From: Perca fluviatilis
Taxonomy: Eukaryota > Chordata > Actinopteri > Perciformes > Percidae
Assembly: GCF_010015445.1 (NCBI RefSeq)
Contig: NC_053112.1
Span: forward strand, 9,125,403-9,189,402
Direction of reading: 5' to 3'
DNA: 64,000 bases
Shown: positions 1-10,757 of the stretch, in pieces
Position numbering within the stretch: position 1 is the stretch's first letter
Layout: every line of letters starts with the position of its first letter
Notes under the pieces: generated by a model
Databases searched by the model: none
Told to the model about the DNA's origin: nothing
The model's input: the letters and a program-made list of their open reading frames with translations, nothing else
Program-made: the position numbers and the translations under genes

Positions 1-1020
1 AAAGAAGAAAAAAGGACAGAAAGAGGAAAGAAGAAAGAGGACAGAAAGAGGAAAGAAGAAAAGAGGACAGAAAGAGGAGAAGAGAGGAAGAGGAAAGGAA
101 AGAAGAAAGAGACAGAGGAAAGAGGAAAGAGGACAGAAAGAGGAAAAGAGAGGACAGGAAAGAGGAAAGAAAGAGAGAAAGAGGACAGAAAGAGGAAAGA
201 AGAAAAGAGGACAAAGAAAGAAGAAAGAGGAAAGAGGAAGACAGGAAAGAGGACAGAAAGAAGAAAGAGGAAAGAAGAAAAGAAGAAAGAGGAAGGACAG
301 AAAGAAAGGACAGAGGAAGAAAGGACAGAAAGAGGAAAGAGGAAAGAAGAGGAAGAAGAAAGAGGACAGAAAGAGGAAAGGGAAGAGAGGACAGAAAGAG
401 GGAAAGAAGAAAAGAGGACAGAAAGAGGAAAGAAAGAAGAAAGAGGACAGAAGAAAGAGGGAAAAGAAAGAGGAAAGAAAAGGAAAGAGGAAGGAAAGAA
501 GAAAGAGGACAGAAGAAGAAAGAGGACAGAAAGAGGAAAGAAGGACAAGGAGAGGAAAGAGGAAAGAGGAAAGAAAGAAGAAAGAGGACAGAAGGGAAGA
601 AGAAAGAGGGAAGAAAGAGGACAGAAAGAGGAAAGAGGAAAGAGGGAAGAAGAAAGAGGAAAAGAGGAAAGGAAGAAAGAGACAGAAAGAGGAAAGAGAG
701 GACAGAAAGAGGAAAGAGGAAAAGAAGACAGAGGAGAGAAGAAAGAGGGAAGAAGAGGACAGAAAGAGGAAAGAGAACAGAGAGAACAGAAAGAGGAAAG
801 AAGAAAGGACAGAAAGAGGACAGAAAGAAGAAAGAAGAAAGAGGACAGAGAGGAACGAAGAGGTAAGGAAGAGGAAAGAGAACAGAGGACAGAAAGAGGA
901 AAGAGAAAAGAGAGCGAGAGGACAGAAAGAGAACAGAGGACAGAAAGAGGAAAGAAGACAGAAAGAGGAAAGAAGAAAGAGGACAGAAAGAGGATGGACA
1001 GACAGAGAAGACAGACGGAC
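1..1020. repeat. 1-kb polypurine (GA-rich) tract
   Basis: About 1020 bases are almost entirely A and G on the plus strand, built from degenerate variants of a GGACAGAAAGAGGAAAGAAG-like unit, with scattered single C residues in GACAG. The tract runs off the left window edge, so its true length is unknown. No open reading frame of interest is present. Mirror-symmetric purine tracts of this kind can form triplex DNA, and they are also prone to length polymorphism and assembly collapse. Confidence 0.95.
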
Positions 1021-1040
1021 AGAAGTGGAAGGCCAAAGAG

Positions 1041-1113
1041 ACTACTGTTCATGTTACTGCCTGTAGTATCTGTATAGACTACTGTTCATATTACTGCCTG
1101 TAGTATCTGGGTG
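1041..1113. repeat. 37-bp direct repeat, two copies
   Basis: The segment starting ACTACTGTTCATGTTACTGC at 1041 recurs at 1078 with one or two substitutions, giving two adjacent copies at 37-bp spacing. No function is suggested. Confidence 0.85.
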
Positions 1114-1339
1114 TGTGTCTGTGAAAGTGTTGTCATGGTAACCATGGCCTGGGAATGTTTACTTGCTTTGATGTCTGTAATCAAGCTAACGAGCCTGTCA
1201 CCTGCTGAATCTGTCAGCTGTGCTGTGCTGCAGCTATTCAGAGTCCCTGAGAGCGAGCTCCCAAACAAAGCCTCACTGTGGCAACAACATAACTGCTATC
1301 AGTCAAATGACGTGATCCTGAGCATCACAAGGCCTTTGT

Positions 1340-2177
1340 GACCCATCGGTATAAAAATTTATATGGATAAACGTAAAAATGTGGTCATATCAGCGATTTC
1401 AAAAAGTGGTTCGTTCAGTGTTTCGCTGGGAAATATCTAGGAGTTTGATCATTGAAGCCAATGGAGAACGATATGGACATCTTGTCATTTGGAAGCTCAA
1501 CCAGCCAAAAGTAAAAGGCGTATCACAAAACTGAGCAGATTTTCTGAAACTAGACAAAAATACCTACGTTTTGATGTATAAATTGTGTATGACAAGTAGA
1601 TATTGTGGGCGTGAGAGCAGTTTACAGACAAGGAACTAAGATAATTTTTTCGAAGCTTCACCCTCTAGCTGTGATGTCATCCACTCTAGCAAACGCAATA
1701 CACACCCTGTTTAATCGATAAAATTTCCTGAAATAATCACTAAACTTAAACAGATTTTTCACAAAAACTGTAAAAGATATCAAAACACTGAGCACACCCC
1801 GAATACCTGAATATTTTGTGAACATTTTACATTTTGAATCACGTCTGTAGGTGGAAGAATGTAGGAGGAGATACATGTTGAAGCAGAAGAGGATTTCAAG
1901 TTGTTGAAGGCTGCTCTCATTCACTTCAATGTTAAAAAAAAGTGTTAAAAAGCTTAAAATTTGAAAAAGTATAAATAGTAGAAAAAAAGTTGAAGAAGTC
2001 CCATCATTAGCTGAAAGAGCTGAACATTTGAAAAGTTGAATGGTTTAAATAGGTGAAAGTATGCAGAAGTTACAGAGAGCCAAAAAACGTACGGAAGAGG
2101 GAATAAGCAGAAGAAAAATAAAGAAAATGGCCGACAGAAACAACAATAGTTGGAATGCTGTAGAACAGCATTCCCAC
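1340..2177. other. unclassified noncoding stretch ending in a short palindrome
   Basis: I see no gene here. The sequence has the look of an old transposon remnant, AT-rich with no long open frame. Near its right end, at 2152-2174, there is a perfect inverted repeat: GGAATGCTGT, a 3-base loop, then ACAGCATTCC. It lies just before the point where the neighbouring Tc1 element is truncated. This may be the terminus of an unidentified element. Confidence 0.5.
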
Positions 2178-3628
2178 TAAATATTGGGCGTGCAAAATTA
2201 TTCAGCCCCCTTAAGTTAATACTTTGTAGCGCCACCTTTTGCTGCGATTACAGCTGTAAGTGGCTTGGGGTATGTCTTTATCAGTTTTGCACATCGAGAG
2301 ACTGACATTTTTGCCCATTCCTCCTTGCAAAACAGCTCGAGCTCAGTGAGGTTGGATGGAGAGCGTTTGTGAACAGCAGTTTTCAGTTCTTTCCACAGAT
2401 TCTCGATTGGATTCAGGTCTGGACTTTGACTTGGCCATTCTAACACCTGGATATGTTTATTTGTGAACCATTCCATTGTAGATTTTGCTTTTATGTTTTG
2501 GATCATTGTCTTGTTGGAAGACAAATCTCCGTCCCAGTCTCAGGTCTTTTGCAGACTCCATCAGGTTTTCTTCCAGAATGGTCCTGTATTTGGCTCCATC
2601 CATCTTCCCATCAATTTTAACCATCTTCCCTGTCCCTGCTGAAGAAAAGCAGGCCCAAACCATGATGCTGCCACCACCATGTTTGACAGTGGGGATGGTG
2701 TGTTTAGGGTGATGAGCTGTGTTGCTTTTTCGCCAAACATAACGTTTTGCATTGTTGCGCCAAAAGTTCGATTTTGGTTTCATCTGACCACAGCACCTTC
2801 TTCCACATGTTTGGTGTGTCTCCCAGGTGGCTTTTGGCAAACTTTTAAACGACACTTTTATGGATATCTTTAAGAAATGGCTTTCTTCTTGCCACTCTTC
2901 CATAAAGGCCAGATTTGTGCAGTATACGACTGATTGTTGTCCTATGGACAGAGTCTCCCACCTCAGCTGTAGATCTCTGCAGTTCATCCAGAGTGATCAT
3001 GGGCCTCTTGGCTGCATCTCTGATCAGTCTTCTCATTGTATGAGCTGAAAGTTTAGAGGGACGGCCGGGTCTTCGTAGATTTGTAGTGGTCTGATACTCC
3101 TTCCATTTCAATATTATCGCTTGCACAGTGCGACTTGGGATGTTTAAAGCTTGGGAAATCTTTTTGTATCCAAATCCGGCTTTAAACTTCTCCACAACAG
3201 TATCTCGGACCTGCCTGGTGTGTTCCTTGTTCTTCATGATGCTCTCTGCGCTTTACACAGACCTCTGAGACTATCACAGAGCAGGTGCATTTATACGGAG
3301 ACTTGATTACACACAGCTGGATTCTATTTATCATCATTAGTCATTTAGGTCAACATTGGATCATTCAGAGATCCTCACTGAACTTCTGGAGAGAGTTTGC
3401 TGCACTGAAAGTAAAGGGGCTGAATAATTTTGCACGCCCACTTTTTCAGTTTTTTATTTGTTAAAAAAGTTTGAAATAGCCAATGAATTTCGTTCCACTT
3501 CATAATTGGGACCCACTTGTTGTTGATTCTTCACAAAAAATTACAGTTTTATATCTTTATGTTTGAGGCCTGAAATGTGGCAAAAGGTCGAAACGTTCAA
3601 GGGGGCCGAATACTTTCGCAAGGCACTG
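2178..3628 (-). mobile_element. Tc1-like DNA transposon, copy 1, truncated
   Basis: This is a Tc1/mariner-superfamily element in minus orientation. The right end at 3609-3628 is the terminal inverted repeat (TACTTTCGCAAGGCACTG), followed by a TA dinucleotide at 3629-3630, the target site expected for this superfamily. Inside the TIR are the usual 5' noncoding part and then a broken transposase gene. The left end lacks about 180 bases of 3' noncoding sequence and the second TIR. Compared with the copy at 44727-46356, similarity stops near 2178, next to a short palindrome. The element is therefore immobile by itself. Confidence 0.92.
2216..3237 (-). pseudogene. Tc1-family transposase, frameshifted
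   Basis: The frame opens at 3237 with MKNKEHTRQVRD and an N-terminal paired-like helix-turn-helix, including the GRPSKL linker typical of Tc1 transposases. It shifts near 2850-2990 into a second frame carrying [15 protein letters not shown] and QQDNDPKH (second catalytic Asp), then shifts again near 2460-2520 into a third frame with [15 protein letters not shown] (third catalytic Glu of the DDE triad). It ends with ATKY and TAA at 2216-2218. Total length is about 340 codons, normal for the family, but at least two frameshifts make it non-functional. The enzyme would cut and paste the element at TA sites. Confidence 0.92.
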
Positions 3629-3797
3629 TATATTTCAACACTAATGTTATATCTTATTTAAGTTATTTATTGCAGCAAAGCTTTCCTCAGATATAGTCTG
3701 TTCCCATCTGGGTTGGTTTCATTTGAATATTTCAGAATAATAATTTCATTTAAAGTTTAGCGCAAAGGCTTTCTGTCGACCTTGGCAACAAAGTTAA

Positions 3798-4215
3798 CCC
3801 TCATGTTGTCCTCGGGTCTAATTTGACCCGTTTTCAAAAGGTTTCTATATCAGAAATTTGGGTTTCTTTCAAACAAATTGTAAAAATAAAATAAACGATC
3901 AATTCACTACTTTCATTGAATTTGGGTGTTTTATTCAATTTCATAGCATTTACAGTTTTTTATATAAAAGAACGTTGAAAAAAATCTGAAAAAGTGACAA
4001 AAAACTTGGAAAATGTTACAAAAACGTAAAGAAAAAGCTTCAAAAATGGCAAGGAAAGGGACATACGTTGAAAAACCTGTCAGAAATGTAAAAAAAAAAT
4101 CAACAAAGTAACAAAAAAACTAAAAAGACAACCAAAACGTACAATTTTTTTGTTTTTTTAATTTGGATCCAGAAAAACAACAAGTTGTATGGTCGACGGG
4201 AAGACAACACAAGGG
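3798..4215. mobile_element. TTAA-flanked MITE, piggyBac-like
   Basis: This is a 418-bp nonautonomous element. It is flanked on both sides by TTAA (3794-3797 and 4216-4219), and its ends are inverted repeats: CCCTCATGTTGTC on the left and GACAACACAAGGG on the right. TTAA target sites and CCC...GGG termini are features of the piggyBac superfamily. A subterminal short palindrome (CGGGTC...GACCCG) lies just inside the left end. There is no coding capacity, and the interior is AT-rich with repeated AAAAA-rich words. The superfamily is inferred from the ends only. Confidence 0.75.
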
Positions 4216-4219
4216 TTAA

Positions 4220-5020
4220 CCATTTACTTTCGTCAAAATTGAAAATTAACCTTTTTTGGCTCTTTTTCCCAATGTTTTTGTCACTTTTTTCAAAGCTTTT
4301 TTTTTTTTATTCATGGTCAATAAACCTATTATTATATAACTATTTTTATGACATTATACCTATTTTTGTAGTTGAGAAATAGTAGTTAAGATCAGATCAG
4401 ATTTCATAGCCTGCTTTATGTCAAAGTTTAGTCAAGGATATACTGTTGGGAAAACCATTTAAACATTTTTTTCAAATGCTTTAAAATGGAACAAAACACC
4501 CCAAATTCAATTAAAGTAACGGAGTGTCTATTTGCACCCCCGGTACAAATAGCCTCGGCCACACAGCTGAGCTATTCACACCCTGTGACGTAACAACAAA
4601 AACACGTTGCTCGCATGCACCGAAATCATGGCGGACGTTCATCTTCCATGACCGCAAAAACTGGCAAAGTTTTGTCTCTAAAGTTTGTAACAATTGAATT
4701 TCTAGCGGAAAATGGATACTACAGTTGCGCTTTCTGTCTTCAGTGAAAGCATACAACCGTTAGTTTGTTAGGTAGTACCTATTTTTTGTATACAGTACCG
4801 TATATATATTGTATATTATGTATATTATGTATATTGCACCAGGGTACAAATAGCATACACTGCTAATTGTACCAGGGGTGAAAGTTGCCTCACCCTTAAA
4901 GTAATCATATTTTCCACCTGCTCTCCATGGATCAATTTTCATTTTGGGCAATTTTGTTGAAAGAAACCCATATTTCTGATATAAACCAACATTTTGTGAT
5001 CCGGTAATGTCCCAAACTGT
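4220..5020. other. AT-rich noncoding DNA, no gene seen
   Basis: I find no supportable gene or RNA. Part of it (about 4520-4900) has an internal echo: a phrase of the form 'GGTACAAATAGC' occurs at both ends (4550 and 4853), hinting at another unclassified repeat. There is a short TA-rich run at 4800-4835. Confidence 0.5.
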
Positions 5021-5037
5021 TCCGTGTTGAGGCTGGC

Positions 5038-5601
5038 CTCTCTTTTTCTAATCGGTTTGACTTCCACAGACAGCGTGGTAGGTTTGGCCCAGCCTGTCTC
5101 CTACAACTGGTCAATGCCACTTTTATGTCTGTACTTGACTATGGTGATGTTTTATACATGCATTCTTCCTCTAAAAGTTTACATGCACTGGACACTGTAC
5201 ACCATGGAGCTCTGAGGTTCATCACTGGTATGAAAGCCCTCACTCACCACTGTGATCTATATGAACGTGTTGGATGGCCTTCTTTAACAACACGGAGACT
5301 TCAACACTGGCATACTCTCATATACAAGGCTATTTTAGGTCTCCTTCCATCCTACCTTCTGACCTATATCAATGTAAACAGTACTGGGACTTACAATCTT
5401 CGTTCCCAGGATCTTTTCCTTATGTCTGTTCCTAAGGTTAGAACTGAGCTGGGGAAAAAGGCATTTAAGTTCGCTGCTCCCTCTGCATGGAACAAGTTAC
5501 AGAAATCCCTGAAACTTACTAAACTGGTCTCAGTGGTCGCTTTTAAGAGGATGTTGTTTGACTTGGAGGGAATGACATCTGGCTGTAGATGTTTTACCTG
5601 A
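5038..5601 (+). pseudogene. 5'-truncated non-LTR retrotransposon ORF2 C-terminus
   Basis: An open frame of about 187 codons (5038 to the stop before 5602) reads through SVLDYGDVLYMH, HHGALRFITG, YKAILGLLPSYL and GKKAFKFAAPSAWNKLQ. These resemble the region C-terminal to the reverse transcriptase in fish LINEs of the L2/CR1/Rex type. The catalytic reverse-transcriptase motifs are absent because the copy is 5' truncated, as is usual for target-primed reverse transcription. The assigned clade is a guess. Confidence 0.75.
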
Positions 5602-5801
5602 TGTGTTTAGTATTCTGGTTGACTCTGAGGGATTTGCTGTTTCAGTTGTTTTATGTTCTTAGTGTTTTTGTGTATTTTGTGTTGGCATGTATGTGTGGTT
5701 GTACTGCTGCCTGCCTTGGCCAGGACACTCTTGAAAAAGAGATTTTTAATCTCAACGAGTTTCTTCCTGGTTAAATAAAGGTTAAATAAAAAAAAAATAA
5801 A
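5602..5801 (+). mobile_element. LINE 3' UTR and tail
   Basis: This is noncoding sequence after the LINE frame, ending in a short motif TTAAATAAAGGTTAAATAAA followed by an A-run (about 5773-5801). Short tandem 3' tails like this are characteristic of L2/CR1-like elements rather than of poly(A)-tailed L1. A minus-strand relative of this tail is seen at 18356-18440. Confidence 0.7.
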
Positions 5802-6118
5802 CAACTCGAGGTCCACTTCCTAGCTGTTTTCCAGGACTGTCCATTGCTGAGTGGACCTTAGGTTTACATGATTTTAGTCAACTGTTTCCAGAATGAACTT
5901 TCGTGCGCAGCTTTGTATTTCAAACCAACCTTATTTCAGGTTCGTGTTATATTGAAGTTGATTATTTGTATCTAATGTGGCGTGGCGGCTCTGATGGCTG
6001 GCAGCTGACAGGACATGGACCCAAACAAAGTTTGAGAGATTACATAACGTCACGTGTTGGTGCCATCTGACAGCAGCAGAGGGCAGCAGCTTTGAAATAC
6101 CTGCAGAGGATGTGGACT

Positions 6119-6119
6119 C

Positions 6120-6154
<35 letters not shown>

Positions 6155-6169
6155 ACACACACACACACA
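6119..6169. repeat. CA microsatellite
   Basis: (CA)n of about 50 bases with a single TC interruption in the middle. Confidence 0.97.
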
Positions 6170-6211
6170 TGCCCAACTTTCAGTGTTATAGACTAATTCA
6201 GAGAGTTTTCA

Positions 6212-6770
6212 CCCTGTTATCTCTCCTGTTTCCTCTCCTCTTGCCTCCTCTCCCTTTTCATCCCCTCGTGTTTTCTCTCCTCCCTCACTCCTTTTTCCTT
6301 TCCTCTTGCGTCCTCTCCTGTTTCCTCTCGTCTTGCTTCCTCTCCTGTTTCCTCTCGTCGTGCTTCCTCTCCTGTTTCCTCTCCTCTCTCTCTGCTCGTT
6401 TCCTCCTCTCTCACTTCCTCCCCTGTTTTCTCTCTCCTCTCCTGTTTCCTCTCCTGGTTTCCTCTCCTCTTATTGATCCATCCTCCCGTCTCTTCTTACA
6501 CTTAACATTTCATTTCCCTCCCCTCTCCCTACCCACTTCTCTCTTTGCTTGTTTTTGTTTTTCCCTCCCCTCCATTGTTTTTTCGTTCCCTTCTTCCTGC
6601 TCTCCTTGCCCTTTTGCTCCTCTCTCCTCTTTGTCTCGTTACTCGTCTTTCACATCAGTCCATCCTCTCCCCTCTTCTAGCTCATCTCTGAAATTGAATG
6701 AGTTCATTTCTCTCTTACCGTTTATTGTCTTCTCTCTGCTTTACCCTCCTCTCTCCTTGTTCTCATAATT
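6212..6770. repeat. pyrimidine-rich degenerate tandem region
   Basis: About 560 bases are dominated by CTCTCCTGTTTCCTCTCGTC-like units, clearest at 6300-6480. The long open frame on the plus strand is a by-product of the C/T composition, not a gene. Confidence 0.9.
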
Positions 6771-7160
6771 TCCTTTTTCTTTAAAAAAATGATAATATTT
6801 CATCACTGTAATCCCCAAACCCTGTGGATTTACTTTTGTGTTGTAGGATCCTGCCGTATAATTAGTTCACCCTGAGTATTAGGTCCAGGGAGTTTGCTCA
6901 GTGAAAGAGCTCAGGCTCGTATCAGTGAAAGTGTCCACTGGAAGAACATTTTAATTTTTTCGCTGCACCACTGCAGCACTCTTTCCTTTAGTCCACGGGA
7001 GAAAAATGCTATCTCACTGTTTGTTATCAAAGTGCGGTGGTGAAGGCCGAGCCCTAAGAGTAGTAGATGGACAGATGGACTTTGTACTTCCCAACACACT
7101 TTCTCCCGACATCTTAAGGACTTTTGAGCAGTCAGACATGTGAACACTTTTAATTCTTAA

Positions 7161-8374
7161 AGGTCCTATGACATGGTGCTTTTTGGATGCTTTTATATAG
7201 ACCTTAGTGGTCCCCTAATACTGTATCTGAAGTCTCTTTTATATAGACCTTAGTGGTCCCCTAATACTGTATCTGAAGTCTCTTTTATATAGACCTTAGT
7301 GGTCTCCTAATACTGTATCTGAAGTCTCTTTTATATAGACCTTAGTGGTCTCCTAATACTGTATCTGAAGTCTCTTTTATATAGACCTTAGTGGTCTCCT
7401 AATACTGTATCTGAAGTCTCTTTTATATAGACCTTAGTGGTCTCCTAATACTGTATCTGAAGTCTCTTTTATGTAGACCTTAGTGGTCCCCTAATACTGT
7501 ATCTGAAGTCTCTTTTATATAGGCCTTAGTGGTCCCCTAATACTGTATCTGAAGTCTCTTTTATATAGACCTTAGTGGTCCCCTAATACTGTATCTGAAG
7601 TCTCTTTTATACAGACCTTAGTGGTCCCCTAATACTGTATCTGAAGTCTCTTTTATACAGACCTTAGTGGTCCCCTAATACTGTATCTGAAGTCTCTTTT
7701 ATATAGACCTTAGTGGTCCACTAATACTGTATCTGAAGTCTCTTTTATATAGACCTTAGTGGTCCCCTAATACTGTATCTGAAGTCTCTTTTATATAGAC
7801 CTTAGTGGCCCCCTAATACTGTATCTGAAGTCTCTTTTATATAGACCTTAGTGGTCCCCTAATACTGTATCTGAAGTCTCTTTTATATAGGCCTTAGTGG
7901 TCCCCTAATACTGTATCTGAAGTCTCTTTTATATAGACCTTAGTGGTCCCCTAATACTGTATCTGAAGTCTCTTTTCCGAAATTCAGCCTTGGTACAGAA
8001 TTACAGCCACTAGAGCCAGTCCCACAATGAGCTTTCCTTAGTATGTGCCATTTCTGTGTCTGTAGCTATAGAGGAGGAGAGAGGGGGGGGGACAAGGTGG
8101 AGGGTGGGGGTGTGGCCTTGACCAACTGCCACTTTGCTCGTTTGAAAGCCATGATGTCTCTCTCCCATGGGTGGGCCAAATTCTCTGGGTGGGCAAAGCA
8201 GAGAAAGGGGAGGTAACCTTGTTCCTTATGACCTCATAAGGATTCCAGATCGGCCCATCTTAGCTTTCATTTTCTCAAAGGCAGAGCAGGATACTCAGGG
8301 CTCGGTTTACACCTATCGCCATTTCTACTATGTTAAAAAACCTCATAAAGGGACATTTCCATGCCATGGGACCT
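7161..8374. mobile_element. TTAA-flanked element with internal 46-bp minisatellite, copy 1
   Basis: The element is flanked by TTAA at 7157-7160 and 8375-8378, with inverted ends AGGTCCTATGACATG (left) and CATGCCATGGGACCT (right). The interior consists of a 46-bp tandem array (7191-7976) and then about 400 bases of unique element sequence. The same element occurs in opposite orientation at 10758-12310. There is no transposase. TTAA flanks would fit piggyBac or Kolobok-type mobilisation; this assignment is inference. Confidence 0.8.
7191..7976. repeat. 46-bp minisatellite, about 17 copies
   Basis: The unit begins TTTTATATAGACCTTAGTGG and ends ACTGTATCTGAAGTCTC, 46 bases long, repeated about 17 times with only point differences such as TCCCC/TCTCC and ATATAG/ATACAG. 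Variant units cluster, suggesting recent local amplification by unequal exchange or slippage. It lies inside the TTAA-flanked element. Confidence 0.97.
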
Positions 8375-8439
8375 TTAATATCTGTAGTACATCACACTGT
8401 GTATTCTGCCCGTTGCTGGGAGTGTCTGTTGATGTTTTG

Positions 8440-8757
8440 TGTATCTGTGAAGTTGTGTGAACGTTTTACCGTTTTAATCTCCATGAGTGATGGCCTGCCC
8501 TGTGTTGCTGTTGTCTTCTTAATGTGTCTTAATGTTTGTTTTTTTTGTCTCTTTGTTTTTGTGTGTTTTTTTACGTGCTTTTGTAAATTGTATTTTATTG
8601 CTGACTTGACATTTGGGAACAACTGACCAAAGTCAATTGATGGTTCTCGTAACATCTGGCCAAAGGACTAGAGTTGAAAATTAGCCGGCTGGCTAACACT
8701 GGCACATTTACAGAAATGTTAATGAATGTGCGCTGTCCTTATAAATAAATAAATAAA
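8440..8757 (+). mobile_element. probable retroelement 3' end with ATAA-type tail
   Basis: This is a T-rich noncoding segment that ends in a tandem AAAT run (about 8741-8757), the kind of short tandem tail left by non-LTR elements. No coding part is preserved, so the family cannot be named. Confidence 0.4.
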
Positions 8758-8999
8758 TGAAATGGACTTCATTGTTCCTAAAATGGGGACATAGCTGTGC
8801 TACAGCTACAGGATGAGGGAAAAGAATGTACAAAGTATATACAAGTGGAGAATAACTATGTACAACTGTAAGTTTAGGGACATGCATCCTTAATAAATGG
8901 ACGACCACAGATAGAGACATGCGAGAAGAGACGTTGGAGTTGATCTTGTGAGAAACTGGGCTGTTTATTGAAGTCTATATGAAGTTAATTTTCTTTAAT

Positions 9000-9600
9000 T
9001 TCTCACTCCTTTCTTTTTTCTTTTTTCCCAAATTCTTCTGTTTTTCTTTTTCTTTCCTTCCCTCATCTTCTCGTCTTCCTTGTTGTTACTTCCCTGTCAT
9101 TTATCCTTTCCTTTTCTTTTTGTCTTCTTTCCTTTGTCGATAGCTGTTCTCATGGAATCCTCCATTTATTTCTTCTCTCTGTTCTTCCCTACGCTTTATT
9201 TTATACATCCCATTTTCTCTCCTTTTTTCTTCTCTCACTTATCCCTCCTCTCGCTTATCCTTCTCTCTGCACTTTTCTCTGTTCAACTGTCCTCCTCATC
9301 ACCCTCTTCTTTGTTCACACAGCTCCTCTCCTCTTCTTCTCCGTTTACTCCCTCTTTTTCTCTCTCTCTCCCTCCTCGGTTTTCTTCTCCTCCTTGATCA
9401 TCCTCTCTCCTCTTTCTGTGCCATTATTCGTCTTTGTTCACTCCTCCCTTTTCTCCTCTGGTCCATCCACGCACTCACTTTTTCGTTCTCCTATCCTTTG
9501 TTCATCTTTCTCTTCCTCTATCATCCCATATCCTCTTTCTATGCCCTCTTCTTTTTCTTTGTTCACTCCCCTCTTCTCCCCCTCTTTTTCATCCCCCATC
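9000..9600. repeat. pyrimidine-rich low-complexity region
   Basis: A C/T-rich stretch continues into the microsatellites that follow. The several overlapping open frames come from base composition. No gene is seen. Confidence 0.85.
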
Positions 9601-9603
9601 CAT

Positions 9604-9707
<104 letters not shown>

Positions 9708-9847
9708 CTCTCTTTCTTTCCTCATCCTCTCCTCTCATGCTGGTCTTTCATGCTGTAGAGCAGATGGCCTTTTATGGATATGATCATGCATTAGTGGTCT
9801 CCAGGTACTCATTGGATCCACGTATAACCTCCCGCAGCCAGTGGCCC

Positions 9848-9848
9848 G

Positions 9849-9918
<70 letters not shown>
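9848..9918. repeat. CA microsatellite
   Basis: Uninterrupted (CA)n of about 70 bases. Confidence 0.98.
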
Positions 9919-9919
<1 letters not shown>

Positions 9920-9920
<1 letters not shown>

Positions 9921-10753
9921 AGCCTGCGGCTACAGTATAGCTGCAAGAGATGAAACAAGGAAAAAGGGAAAAAGGAGAGGAGATTGGGATGAAGGCAAAC
10001 AAAAAAAATAAGAAAAACCATGAAAAGTGGAGGAAATAAAGGAGGAGAACAGAAGTTTGGAAAGGAGGTTGGGGGATGAGTGACAGAGAGAGAAAAAGAT
10101 GGGGGTAGGGGTTTGAGAGCGCCGGAGGCGAACTGAATATTTCACGCATTTGCCAAAAAAAGGAGTCGAAACCACCAAGGTGACCTGGGAGGAGTTCCTG
10201 TTAGAGGAAAAAGAAAGAAAGAAATTGAAATAATACAAAAATGCCCCCCCCCCCATCGAAACAGCGTTTTAATCATTTCCAATTAGGTATGACCTTGTTG
10301 AACATTTGCGCTCCTTTCAGTGTCTGATGAAGTTGTGATTGTGAGATTTCCATTTAGTTCCCTCCCTGAGATTAACGCCTATATTTTGTGTGTCACGGCC
10401 GCTCCGCGCAGGAGCTGAAGACGTCCAATCAGGCGCGTGGAGGCTCGCCTGGCGGCTGATGAAGGTGGACGAAGGCTGCAGAATGAAGCTGGTTTTTCTT
10501 CAGTTCAGCCACGGTCAGACAGGCCCAATAACACAGTGATGCACTTTGGATTTAATCATCAAGCTATGTAGCGAGGGAGCTTTTTGATTTCAGTATTATT
10601 TCATGTCTTGCTTTTGTCTTTTATTGTGAAGCTATTACTATTTACTACTATTTTAACATGAAATAAGTCTGGTCTTTTTTTAATTTCTTTTTTTTACAAA
10701 ATGTGATGATGTTAAATTGAGTTGTAAGAAATTGTGAGATTTTGTTGAGAACT
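9920..10753. other. noncoding, no gene seen
   Basis: Mixed sequence with a short poly-C run at about 10243-10254 and a GC-richer patch at 10390-10520. I see no supportable exon or RNA gene. Confidence 0.5.
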
Positions 10754-10757
10754 TTAA

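Noticed and set aside
6112..6768. 218-codon plus-strand open frame
   Set aside because: It consists of CA repeat and C/T-rich low-complexity sequence (Ser/Leu/Phe/Pro runs).
7191..7976. Regularly spaced 46-bp repeats resembling a CRISPR array
   Set aside because: The whole 46-bp period is repeated with no variable spacers, and the context is vertebrate; it is a minisatellite inside a mobile element.
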